This document shows positions 34,950-46,130 of a DNA stretch of 64,000 nt, piece after piece. Position 1 is the first letter of the stretch. Each line of letters begins with the position of its first letter. The notes below the pieces were generated by a model. That model saw only the letters and a program-made list of their open reading frames with translations, made no database searches and was not told the DNA's origin. The position numbers and the translations under genes were made by a program. This DNA is from Diphasiastrum complanatum. Taxonomy: Eukaryota; Streptophyta; Lycopodiopsida; Lycopodiales; Lycopodiaceae. The stretch lies in contig CM055095.1 of assembly GCA_029204225.1 (NCBI GenBank), forward strand, positions 78,191,488 through 78,255,487, given 5' to 3'.

Positions 34950-35380
34950 AAAATAGTACTGGCGAAGGTTCCCTAGACGAAAATTGGCTTCAACAGTGCT
35001 ATTTTGGAAGAAAAAAAAACTCTCTGATCAACTTTTCTGACAATTTCTAGGGAAATAACCTTCGTCGAACTCTCAGATACAAAATCTGACACAGATAAAG
35101 CTATGGTAAACCCGGTTGACGAAGGATCAAGAGTATTTTTGCAAAAAAGTGACTTTTTTGACAGAAATATGGCAATATGACAACTGATCTTTGAAAAAAA
35201 AACAAAAACAAAAAAACCTTCTATTTTTGGTATTATTCTTCGCTGACCTGAGATTTTTTGGTGTTTTTTGACGATTTTTCTGATGTTTCTGAAAATCTGC
35301 TGGGAAGGATTGTTTGCCCTTCAAACTGAAGGTTTTGTGATTAAAACCGAAGGTGTCTGCAACTCGACGAAGGTTTCTTG
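34950..35380. repeat. Dispersed CGAAGGTT motifs in the family D leader
   Basis: GGCGAAGGTTCC, ACCTTCGTCGAAC, GACGAAGGATC, TGAAGGTTTTG, ACCGAAGGTGTC and GACGAAGGTTTC occur at about 34961, 35060, 35119, 35327, 35345 and 35370. They appear in both orientations with irregular spacing. The same motif is scattered through 55190-55510. Confidence 0.65.
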
Positions 35381-35712
35381 AAAGAGGGCAAAAAATTATC
35401 AGCTCTGATGACAATTTTGTCTCTTTTAGGCCAAAATCTGACAGATTTGACCGATTTTTGTTGTTTTTTCTGATACCTCAGATCCAAATGGATCTTAAGA
35501 TTGGTGATCTAAATAGATTTCTCTATTTTACAATCAGATTAGATTTCAAACAAGCAAATCCACTCAAGTCAAGCAAAATTACTCCCAAACTAATTCTAAA
35601 TGCAGATCTAATACTATTCATGCCACGACAAGATGCCTAATGCAAGCTAACCATTCACAAAACATGCTGCAAACTGAAAAATTGGCGTAGCTCCCCAGCA
35701 ACTGCGCCAAAT

Positions 35713-35929
35713 TGTAGTGGGTTTCTTTCCTTGCCTAACCTCAATCCAAAATCTATTCAATCTATCATCAAAGAGACGAAGTTAGTTGTCACACATAGAT
35801 TCATTCCCATGAGAGCGATAGTATAGTTCAGATTTCAGTACGAATGGAAGATCCAAATCTAACTCTAACATCCATTAACCCTAAGCATTAGCACTACATC
35901 CATTAACACTACGATCCACAACAAGATAG

Positions 35930-35964
<35 letters not shown>

Positions 35965-36459
35965 CCTCATAAAAAGTATAATAACATGCAATCCCAATAA
36001 CAATCAGATCCAACAATTAACAAAACACAAATAAAGCATGAGAGATGGAGGAAAAGTGATAGAGATCAAGGACATTTATCAATCCATTTCACAAGAGAAC
36101 CAATCTGCTTTATTGAAATGAGGAAATGAACATGTGTAGGAACTCGAGTTTTTCCCTTTTTATAATAGAGAGGAGGACACTGGCCTTTGAATCCTATTGG
36201 TCCATTTTTGTCTCCCTAATTATTCAAATTAAAAAAAGAGTGGGAACCATCCAAATTGGAGGGAAACCCAACTTTATTCACTAACTTGACATTTAGGCCC
36301 TACGACATTAAAAGTCCTGCAAAAAAGGCCTAAAGTCCTTTTATTGACTTTGTAATTAATCAAATCACTATGTGATCATCGGGTTGGACTTACACACGCA
36401 GGGTGCCAAATCCCTCTCACTTATTGACTAGGGTTAGGGTTGCCTTGGGATCTGCAAAC
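35713..36459 (-). repeat. Family D 5' LTR, outer end truncated
   Basis: It starts (as printed) TGTAGTGGGTTTC beside the primer-binding site. It matches 52375-53129 through ACTAGGGTTAGGGTTG but lacks the terminal CCCTCCAACA. It includes a CT microsatellite (35935-35964), which is shorter here than in the other copy. Confidence 0.85.
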
Positions 36460-37425
36460 AATTACTTTGTATGCAATCGATGCTCAGATATGGCTTTTTA
36501 CCATCCATTCATATGTGATTTTGTACTCCTGGCCAAAGTAGTAAGCTAGGCCATCTCTGGCCAGAAATTGTGTTTGAAAGTGAATCCTTTCAATCGTTGA
36601 TCAAGAGCATAATATGTGGGCAATATACATTGCAAATCGCTCCTCTGGAAGATATATAGATGCTACTCAATCGCTATCCCACAGGATATCGCTGACCAAA
36701 GAGGTACTTGCTCTCTTTATGTAGCTTGCATGCATGATACATGAGATATCCACGTTTCAATAGCATTCAATGTGGTTCAACGCTGCCTATCTAGTTTCCT
36801 ATCCTACGTATAGTAGGATAGAAATTTTGATATGGAGAAGTATATTATGATAGACCAGCGATGAGCTACTATACATGTCTCATTCCACTTTCCGGGTATG
36901 AGCTCATTTAATGATGTTTGAATGTATGATTTGTATTATCACAATGAGCACTTGAAATACGTTTATGTTATAACCAGATATGCTATATAAGCCTACCAAA
37001 TTTGAACTTATTTTTGAAACATTTATAGAGAGGCTTATAGAGAGGCATATAGAGAGGGTTATAAAGAGGGTCAAGTTGGCAAGAGGCATTCTAGAGCACT
37101 CTGCTAACTGAGGGTAATACCGAGACTGATGAAAAAAAGGCCCCTCGGTATAAACCACGGTATAAAACAGAATGTAAATGGATCTCACATTTGGAATTTT
37201 TACCTATCAACACACTGAATTCCAGTTTATACCAACATTGGTTGCCATATGCACATGTGAAGAAAGAAATTTATGTCTCACAAAAAAATGATGACCACAA
37301 ATTGTGTACTCACATGCGTCAACTTCTTGTTTGATGTCAACTAGTCAAGTGTAATCGCATCTGTGAACAATATGATTGATATTACAATGAGTTGAAATAC
37401 ATCGTACTGTCTCTATTTCATTTGG
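36460..37425. other. Unassigned sequence with CACTA-like subterminal motifs
   Basis: No gene is seen. 37023-37070 holds about four tandem copies of a TATAGAGAGGC unit. Near 37115-37165 are TAATACCGAG, CCTCGGTATAAACC and ACGGTATAAAAC, resembling subterminal repeats. This may be the 3' end of the CACTA element whose transposase follows, but no CACTA terminus was located. Confidence 0.45.
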
Positions 37426-40400
37426 TCATTCATCGTTATCATTTGCCATTTCATCATGCGACAAATCCAACAAACCAAATGAGTCTATCTCTAATTCTAC
37501 CCAAATATCTCCTATAGCTTCATCATTAATAAGTTGATCTTCAAAAGCTAATGGCGACGATGACAAAGAGTGGGATCGAGAAGGTGTGCCGTGTGTCATC
37601 GAACCATCCGATGATGATGTATCACGCTCGACGTCATCATTAGCTTGTGAAGCTTGCACATGATCATCCTCCAAAAACGTGTCATCGAATCCGTCATCAC
37701 GATCTTGTTCATGAGGTGCATCAGTGCCATGTCCTCCACGACATCTCTATCTTCAAAAATTCTTTTACTTCAAGGAGCAACTTGAATCATGTACCACCAT
37801 TTGGGATCTGAACGATTGGGGTGAAAGACCAACTATAATTGATCGATGTTACCATAAATGTTGACTCGTAGTTAGTATCCATAGCTATGTTACAGTTGCT
37901 TGGGTATTACTATACACAATATACACTTTTTGCAGTACATTGAAATCAATTGATTGACAGCAAAAGAGCATAGATATCTTGAAGACATAGAAGAAATGTA
38001 CCTACTCACATTGTTGAGAAAAAACAAATGTATCGCTTTGATCTGTCCAAAGCTTGGTAGAGTCAATGGCAAAATAACTGCTCTCATCTTTCCTGACAGT
38101 TGCATTGGGACCATTGCAAATAACTTTGAGCCATTTGACATCAAATATAAAAAAGCTGAATTGCCTAAATCCAACTTCGAGGATGTCATTGATTGTCCCA
38201 CATTAGTCATTGATTGTCCCAGAATAATCTAGTAGAGAAGAGAGTAAATTGGTGTCCGACGTGCCCACAATCGTACGAGTTTCTATTTTTGTCAATGCGC
38301 TCCGTACAAAAGTGTCGTCTATGTGTCCACAATGCATTGTATTTTTGTACTGAACGAAATAGAACTAAATGTGTTAGGGATACAACAAACATGTACAAAA
38401 TTGCACGTACAAATGTTTTAATTAACTTGTGAATGATTATCATCATAGCTTACATATAAATCGCACCCATATTCCTGCTCTCTCTCTCTGTTACTTCCTG
38501 GTTGTTTGTCAAGGCTTCTCTAAGGGCATCATGCAGCCAATCAAGCGTCATGTCCTTGGGTAGAAGGGCGAAGTCAGGTGGATATGGTTGTCTTCTATGC
38601 CCTCTACTGAAATGGCTCGAGCGGTTTGTCTACGAGCCTTGGCCTCTTCGTATAGCGAAATCCCCTTTTGCATTTCCTTGTTATTAAGAATGCAAAACTT
38701 ATTTACCTTTTCCTGAAAGGACTCACTCATTCTCATGATCGCTCCTTTTCCTTGAGGAACTTCCACAACAACATGCTCATCATCCTTCTTATCCCAAAGA
38801 CGAAGAATAGAAGGATCGCTATGAGCAAGGAACTCCGTGATGTAAACCATGAGCTCTTGCACTAGCCATCCTTCCGCCATGCTACCCTCATGCCTTGCTC
38901 TTTTTCTTATGAAACCTTTCAATGTTTTCATGAATTGTTCCAAGAAAAACATCCAACGACTATGGATAGTTCTTGAATTTAAAATATGGATTAATGTTAG
39001 TGAGAGAACATGGGAATTACCACAATAGCAATAGTATAGGATGGACTAAGAATAGGCAATTGATGAAGGTGGATGATGTACCTACAATGGCCACCTCATC
39101 TACCGAATGCACAATGAGATGTGTTTGAATGGTGAGAATGGATGTGGGAAAGTGCTTCTCGATCAAACATGCTGCCTCGATGGAGCTTTGTCTTTCCGCC
39201 TCAATGGATGCCAGCGGTATCTCCTTGGATGAAATGTATCTTCACAAGAAGAGTAAACAACAATGACATACGTATTAGTAAGATCATCATCTTGAATCAC
39301 CCCAAGAAAAAATGATGTGAGTCGCATTCACTATACCTCACCAAACCACCGATTTTGTAGATGACATTCGTTACCTCCTCTGTCAAGAACCCTCTCAACA
39401 CCAAGACGCACAAACTGCATGCACAAAAACAATTGGGTTATTGAGATACATATATGCGCAATGAGATCATCATGAAATTACAAGACATGCTATAAAATGT
39501 AATCCATAATATTGAGGTGGAAGCAAAGTCAAAAAACATGCCATGTCAACCTGTAAAAATTTATGCCAGTAATGAGACCTTATTCCACTTAGCTTGTTGT
39601 CCCTTGTGAAGGTACCCTTTAGGCATCGCATGTGTCCTGTCGGAGTTTGAAATGAGGCTATTGCCTTCTTTAAAACCGTCTCTTCTCTCCTCGAGAAGAT
39701 CTATGGGGCCTTTGGTAGGACAATTGAAGTCCCCACCGTTTGTGGCCATAAATCGGCCATCTTTTCGACTTCTTTTAAGTCATTCCGTGCATCTTTTTTA
39801 TCTTTCGACCCAGTCAAGTTCTCCCAAACCATGCTCGCGACATTCTTGAATATGTGCATCGGGTCCAAAAGATGGTTTATCAAGAGTCGCCCTAGATCTT
39901 TATTGGATCTCTAAATTTGAAGGTAATCACTTGGCTACAATATTAACAAACAAGCACACACATTTAATGCATATTATCGTTAGAAGAAATATAAAGAGAG
40001 TAACTACAAAATAAATAAATGACATGTACATTAATTGGCCCAAATATGTGTTGTACCTTCATGGAATGGGGACTTTGACCAACAAGCCCATCACGCATAG
40101 GGTGGTCGGGTGGAAGGTATCGAGTGTGGCCCTTAAACCATCTTTTGTAGATGTTGTGAGTGACGTGCTTGCAAATACTCACCACAAACTGGACATGCAT
40201 TGGATCCATATACACGTCCATATTTTTTGCCTTGTATTAGGGTGAGCATTAGGTGCCCCTTCTTGATACTTAGCCAAGGGGGGATGTTGTAATTTACAAG
40301 GACAACCCGCCAAGTCAATTATGATGTGGAGCGCAAACCGAATGGATTCACACCATCTATCGCCAACCCCAAATGCAAATGGCGAGGCTCATGCCTAAAC

Positions 40401-40470
40401 TCATGCCAAGTAGCATCCATGTGCTTCCATGCTGGAGAATCGGTAGGAATCCTCATAGTATCAACAAGGA
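37426..40470 (-). pseudogene. CACTA (En/Spm) TNP2-type transposase, degenerate
   Basis: Several conserved blocks appear in order on the minus strand. DSPAWKHMDATWHEF and LAIDGVNPFGL lie at about 40445-40330. PPWLSIKKGHLML follows at about 40285, then CPVCGEYLQ and KGHTRYLPPDHPMRDGL. LLDPMHIFKNVASMVWENLT with DKKDARNDL lies at about 39880-39790. AACLIEKHFP and HLIVHSVDEV (about 39190-39090), then TLKGFIRKRARHEGSMAEGW (about 38930), are typical of DUF4218. FDVKWLKVICNGPNATVRKD (about 38160) and VFHPNRSDPKWWYMIQVAP (about 37830) are typical of DUF4216. Stops and frameshifts make it inactive. Such enzymes cut at CACTA termini and move the element by excision and reinsertion. Confidence 0.88.
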
Positions 40471-40499
40471 TTCGAGAGATGTTCGATGCATTCAAGTAT

Positions 40500-42250
40500 G
40501 AACAGACAAAATAGTTAATCTAATTCTTGAACTATTGTATTCTAGACAGTAGTCCTCAACAACTAAAGTCCAATCAAGGTTAAAGAACTTGAATAGCCCA
40601 CGAATATGTTAGAAACTTATATCTTCGTTACACACAGGAACACGGATCTATGACTCAATTCCTCAGGCATTGTATACATACTATTCTTCAATGACTGTGG
40701 AAGACTGTACCAAAGAGATACGTTATTCGGGTGCCGAATACAAAGTATTCATGCAGACGAATAAGATAGTTTAAAGACAGTTCTTTAGATCAACTTTACA
40801 GAAACACAAGCATCTATAATGAACTATTGTAGCTGTCTGACCAAAGAGTTATTTAAGTAATGCATAAGAGATTGCCAGTAGACTCAAGATCAGTCACACT
40901 TAGCAGTGCGGAGAAGAGAGATCAGAGAAAATAATCTTTGATGTTGTATTCACTTCTTCAATCTCTCACAAGTATATGAACTCTCTTTCTCTCGGTGAGT
41001 GAGACTGAAGCGTGTCTTCTATATATTTCCTATGGAGTGAGCAAGCACACCTCTAGAAATTACAAGTGTGTTGTTCCATTGAATAACTCTAGTTAATAGA
41101 TGAGTTACAAATACATGTAAATTATACCATTAAAGGTATATTTAACTACGAGTTTAAATTACTCTAGTTTATGGTGGCGATCCGAATCTAGTCAATTCGT
41201 GCAGGTAACTGGATTAAGATTGTTCCAAGCATCGTTTCAGTTCTGAAGGTCTTGTCCTTTAGTACAAGACAAGTCTTTAGCAGTTATATCCCAAAAAATG
41301 ATATAGGGCTCTTCGTCATATATATTTGTCCAGCACATATCTTCATATTCAAGTATATATTCATTACTTAGCAAATACATGGCATCACATCACACTTCCT
41401 ACGCAGACCAAAAACTTGAAAATATGGGAGACAAAAAAAATATACATAGGTACTATGCATATTTTTCTTTACATAGTAGTGCCCCCTACATGTATACATT
41501 ACTCATCCTCTAATTTGGTTATGTAATGTGTAATTTCAAAATATAAACTTCAAGTATTTATTTATATTTGTATGTTTCTATTCACGTTCCTATTTCTTCA
41601 GGGACACTTTTTCTTTCCATGACAGGTCCATGTTCCCTAATCACCAGGCCTATACATTAACTTCTTCATGGTTGAAGTCCTTCTATGGGAACTCATTAGT
41701 GTTGGTGATCTGTCATGCCACATATAACCACAAGCTCAATGTCATGACATGCAAGGTTGTCCGTGCAAAATACAAGTTATGAATGAGGCATAGGCACATA
41801 ATCATGTCATCACACATCTGGATGTCTAGATGGGGCACATGGACAAATTCATTCAGATGATCTTTCCATTACTATAGCTTAAACAAACGTATGTTTTACT
41901 ACATTGAATGCTTATGCATGACAATGTTTCAGCAATACCACAACTTCTTCATGGTCAGTATGATAGTTCTGGTCAGAGGTGTCATTTTACAAATGATCTT
42001 GATTAGCCTGGCTATGTAGACATTGAACACCTACCCCTCCATACATGTGCTCTTCTACCAGGAGATATTCATGGAGAGCAACTAAGAGAATAAGAGATTG
42101 GCTCAACAGGGTTTAGGATAAAACCATTTACTTTATAATCAAATCACTCTCTCCCACTCTCAAGTAGGAATTCAAGCTCCAAGAGGTGCAGTCCACATGC
42201 AATATGATTGGGCCCTTTACATATCTCCTCCAAATTTGATTGGTCTAGTG
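40500..42250. other. Unassigned 1.7 kb, no gene recognised
   Basis: No frame above about 70 codons, no known domain and no clear terminal repeats were seen. The composition (many ATATATA runs, AT-rich) is like the LTRs elsewhere in the window. It may contain an unrecognised solo LTR. Confidence 0.4.
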
Positions 42251-43400
42251 ACTTCAACTTTTGAAGCAGAGTAGGATTGACTTCGACATACCCGACATCG
42301 ACTCAAAGGGCAAACGGTCACCTCGACTTATTCGACACCCTCGACGTCTGTCAACTATCACCACTCAAAAGGAAGCTCTCCCTCTGCTCTACCCATTACA
42401 GACTACGTCACCATTCAATCTAGTACTATGCAGTAATTGCACTACTTCACAACCGTTATCTACACAGTTGTAATCTTCATGACCACCGTAACTGATGTAT
42501 ATATATACACAATAAATCAGATAGAACATATACTCGAAAGTGGTGAAAATCCATAATCAGAGATTAGTGGAAGTGTGAATCAAAGTTTCTTCATGAACTC
42601 CATTGTATCAGACTAACTGATTTCATAGAATCAGAGATCGTGTGAGAGCAATTCAAGAAGTAGAGATATTATTCAACTTCTAATCACCATCGTAGGATCA
42701 CAACACATAGTGCATTAATACTGTGAACCATTCTCGGGCATAGGATCGTGCTCTGATTGTTGTATTCACAACAACTAAAAAACACTCTATTTTCTTTGTG
42801 TGTGTTTGCACTGATGAATGCTTTCTGATAACTTCTTTCTCAATTACTGATACTCGTTCCCACGACTCATTCAAAATATCTAACTCAAAGGAAGCATGGC
42901 TATCATAGATGCCTAACTGTATCGCTACCTTTATGGTTGTCTCAGACACCTACAAAGATACTCCTCTGGTTGATCTAAGTAATAGTCTGAATCAACAGTT
43001 TGTATCGATCATGTAATAATTTAACGTATTGTTTCTCTTGTCTGAATTTATATTTAGAGTGGTATCAGAGCTGATAAATAATTTCCCTAAAACTTGTACC
43101 ACCCCCAACAAGTGGTATTAGAGCCCGGTACAAACTATCAGAGCCCGACTCAAACTCTATCAGAGCTCGGTTCAAACTGTCAATAGTATTCAAGACTAAT
43201 TACCATTTATTAGATTGTTCACCATGGAAGGTACATCTTCAGAGATCCGATTGATCAATAAGTTGAACATTGAAAATGAATGGAACTGATGTTACTATTC
43301 TCTTAATTTATGTAGATGATATTATTTTGAGTGGTAGTGAAAAGTAAAATATAGTTGATATCAAAAGATTTCAGAACACAGATATGTAAGCATGATTGTT
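42250..43400 (+). mobile_element. Copia deletion derivative: LTR, primer site, gag start fused to RT
   Basis: A TATATATA box (about 42498) lies within a probable 5' LTR of unknown start. The primer-binding site TGGTATCAGAGCT is at 43060. A start codon at 43223 begins MEGTSSEIRLINKLNIENEW, like a copia gag N terminus. Twenty bases later the frame reads VTILLIYVDDIILSGSEK, the catalytic YVDD box of copia reverse transcriptase, then a stop. Everything between gag start and YVDD is deleted. Confidence 0.7.
43060..43180 (+). repeat. Four primer-site-like motifs in tandem
   Basis: After TGGTATCAGAGCTG (43060) come GTGGTATTAGAGCCCGGTAC, CTATCAGAGCCCGACTCAAA and CTATCAGAGCTCGGTTCAAA within 120 bp. 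Each repeats the TATCAGAGC core of the primer-binding site plus CAAACT. This looks like local expansion of the site. Confidence 0.75.
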
Positions 43401-43479
43401 AGCAATCTGACAACTTGATCATTCACCATCTTAGTATGCACACATTTATTATTGCTTAGTCATTCTCGAGATTATTATA

Positions 43480-44434
43480 ATGTGTCAAATTTGTGTTCCA
43501 AAGAGCTTAGAAAAGCTTGAAAATTGGACTTACAACCTAGCCTCGCAATTTGGAAACCAATTGACTACCATAAAACGCACTTGCCCTTGGCACACATTTA
43601 CAAGAGGGCTAATGTTGTTGCTATGGCACATGTGGCCATGGACATTGGCCCCTATCAAAGAGTAATTATTTTCTCAATAGTATGCTTATATTTGAAAGGG
43701 ATATTTAGTACTTGCCCCTAGCAAACATTTATGAGAGGGCTTATGTTGTTGCTATAGAAAGTGGCTTGTAGTAAAATTGGGTCTGGCGACTTGTGGTCTT
43801 AGTACTAGTCTCCTTCTATCAATCCAATATATCTCCTATACCCCCTCGCATCTAAGGAGCACGGGGCCTTTTGGCCCCGTGCATCCTCAATGACCTGTTT
43901 TTTTTTTAATGAAAAAATGGCTACTTGGGCGCCACGTCATTGGGCAACCAAAAGTTTATCCCATAAGCATCTCTTTGAGTTTGCGGTAAGGACATATATA
44001 CGCAAACAAGGCATATACTCACATGTGCGGAGGTGCCCGTTGAAATTGGCGCCCGGCACCCCCACCCTCATTGCCCGGGCCCACCCGCGCTGCCTGGCAC
44101 CTGCCCGCAGCGCGCTTGCCTGTTCGCGGGACCTCACCTCAGCTTGTGCCCGCGACAATCAGCGGCGCCCCTAATTTTTGAAGATTCCTGACCGCCCAGG
44201 AACTAGGGCCACGTGGCACCCAACCACTGGGCCGGGGCCAAATGCCAGCGCGTGTGGCCACTTGCCTTGGAGCGTCACCCCCTCTAAGTTGGTACCTAGG
44301 GGAACGTGAAATATCCTCACATTTTTGCTTGTATTTGGTTGGTTACAAGTTTGTGACTTGCTGGGACAAGGACGCCCTCATAACCTTTTCAATATTCAAT
44401 TTGCTAACAAAGTTTCAGAGCAGCAGAAAAGAAG
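43480..44434. other. Upstream region of the plastid-type gene: degenerate repeats, hairpin, GC-rich island
   Basis: Two degenerate copies of a block with TTACAAGAGGGCTAATGTTG or TTATGAGAGGGCTTATGTTG lie near 43600 and 43726. A perfect 10-bp inverted repeat, GCACGGGGCC-TTTT-GGCCCCGTGC, is at 43859-43882. From about 43925 to 44290 the DNA is unusually GC-rich and contains the palindrome GCCACGTGGC (44208-44217), a G-box that could serve light or stress regulation of the gene starting at 44435. That regulatory role is inferred. Confidence 0.5.
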
Positions 44435-45206
44435 ATGTCAGTGTTTGCTGCACTCTCTCCTGCCTCTCTCCTCCGCCTCTACGATCCACACTCACAAAAG
44501 GTTGCATCATCACCTGGGAGATGCCTTGTTAGCCATGCAGTTCCATCTAAGCCAGTGCTCAACTGCATTCAAGTTCAAGGTACATCGATAATCTTTCAAG
44601 ATTGTCTTTATCCACACACACAATATAAATAAGTTCTCATGTGAGTGTACTTAGGTTTTTATGTGTTGCGTAACTTACATTTCACTTTTTCATGTTAATT
44701 TTTATGTTTGTATGTATCAGTCTATATCGCTGGTTTAGCGGTTGAAGGGGGAAAACATAAGTACACCTTTTGATACAAGATATAAATGTGTATATCTTTT
44801 GGCCTTCTTTTGTATCTCGAAGCACCAGGTTTCTGTATATATAAACCCTAGGTTGGTGGTTTCAGCCAGGAAGGCGATAACGTTTCATATTGGTGAAACG
44901 TCAGTTACATTGCCATTATCTTACGAGTCAGCGAAGGGCCTCAGTAGTGAAATCAGCAATGTGTTAGCAATTTTTAAGGAGAAGGAGAACGCATCAAGAC
45001 TCCAGCGGTGGAAGAGCATGGAATATGAGCAAAGAGGGGAAGATGGTGTTTTCACGGAGTTCTTTTGCAACCCTAATGCATATTCCAATCCCTTCCAAGC
45101 CAAAGTTCTGATCACTGTAAGTGACGAGAAAATAAAGTTCACTTCAGAAGCACAGCTTATTGCCATCAAATCAGATGTTGATCAATTTTTGGAGGAGCAT
45201 GCTTAA
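44435..45206 (+). CDS. Small, probably plastid-targeted protein of unknown function (2 exons)
   Basis: Exon 1 is 44435-44579 and exon 2 is 44866-45206; the 286-bp intron has GT (GTACAT) and AG (TTTCAG) ends. Joining gives 486 nt, 161 residues, with no internal stop. Residues 1-48 (MSVFAALSPASLLRLYDPHS and on) are rich in Ser, Ala and Arg and poor in acidic residues, as in chloroplast transit peptides. The rest has ARKAITFHIGETSVTLPLSY and a soluble alpha/beta pattern with FFCNPNAYSNPFQAKVLITV. I do not recognise the family. Stop TAA follows LEEHA. Composition and intact frame mark it as a host gene rather than transposon. Confidence 0.7.
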
Positions 45207-45699
45207 GTGAACATTCTGAACTACCCTTTAGTAGTTTTGAAAAAGTTGTTCAAGCCTTCTTGATAAGCCTTGCCATTATCTGCTATTCAGGAAAAATTCT
45301 AGTTATTGAGCTCTTTTAGATAACACAAATTTCTGAGGATGAAGTTGTGGCTGTCATGTCATCGCTGCTTCTTCAATTAGCAACTCACTTATGATGTTGG
45401 GAATTTTAACATAGTTTACCTTCTTGTCGTATGCCTGCCTTGTCAAAATCATCAAATTTCAGTAATATGCATGTTACTGGTTTCTGAAGATACAGTTGAA
45501 GTTTCTCAGCATCTCTGTTTATTGCTATGCAACCACTTGAAAGGTACTCCTTGATAGATTCGAGTGGATTCTGAAGATGCAAATGGAACATTGGACCCCT
45601 TCTTTGGTTTGTGATAACCAAATTACCTTGGTTTTGAAAATTAGGAGCTTTTGTGGTGAATAGCTTAGTTTGAAATTGGCACTTTTTCAGCTACATGGC
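45207..45699. other. 3' flank of the plastid-type gene
   Basis: Probably contains the 3' UTR. No further coding stretch, repeat or element terminus was recognised. Confidence 0.4.
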
Positions 45700-46130
45700 A
45701 TGTATGTCAGTCATGTGGCCTCTAATTCTTGTATGATCCATGAAGCGAATAATCTCTCTAGATTATGCCTATGGAGTATGTACAAAGCCCCAACTTAAAC
45801 TTGGGATTCGGGAAAGTAAATGCAAACATGCAATAGACCTATGCATCATGTACATAAACCAGGACACATTCATCTTGAAGGGCATTCTATGTCAAAATTT
45901 TGATGAAATAGAATTCTCATATGCATGTCATGTGACCTTTAGTTCTTGTATGATCCATGAAGCCAAATACTCACTAGATTATGCTTATGGAGTATGTTAC
46001 AAAGTCCCAACATAAACTTTGAAATCAGATGCTAACCTGCCATAGACCTACATATTAAATGCATAGACTAGGACACATCCATCTCGAAAGACATTCATGT
46101 GTCAAAATTTTGATGAAATAAAATTCTCAG
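45700..46130. repeat. Two-copy tandem duplication, 217-bp period
   Basis: Units about 45700-45916 and 45917-46130 share CTTGTATGATCCATGAAG (45729 and 45946), TAGATTATGC.TATGGAGTATG, and TGTCAAAATTTTGATGAAAT. No coding function was recognised. Confidence 0.85.

Larger units (their letters stand above)
33701..36459 (-). mobile_element. Family D: 5' part of a minus-strand gypsy element
   Basis: In minus-strand order it has an LTR (35713-36459), a primer-binding site (complement of 35692-35712, containing TTTGGCGCAGTTGCTGGGGA), a leader with repeated CGAAGGTT motifs, and gag remnants. The 3' half is missing; the left end abuts the truncated copia-outer. The same LTR family recurs at 52375-53129, where a 3' half is preserved. 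Confidence 0.82.

Noticed and set aside
37954-38232. 92-codon plus-strand frame with a plausible protein look
   Set aside because: The opposite strand reads FDVKWLKVICNGPNATVRKD, a DUF4216 block of the CACTA transposase, so this frame is its shadow.
42698-42949. 83-codon minus-strand frame
   Set aside because: It lies in a probable copia LTR upstream of a primer-binding site and matches nothing recognisable.
43859-43882. Hairpin followed by a T run, resembling an intrinsic bacterial terminator
   Set aside because: The window is plant nuclear DNA, where such structures do not end transcription in that way.
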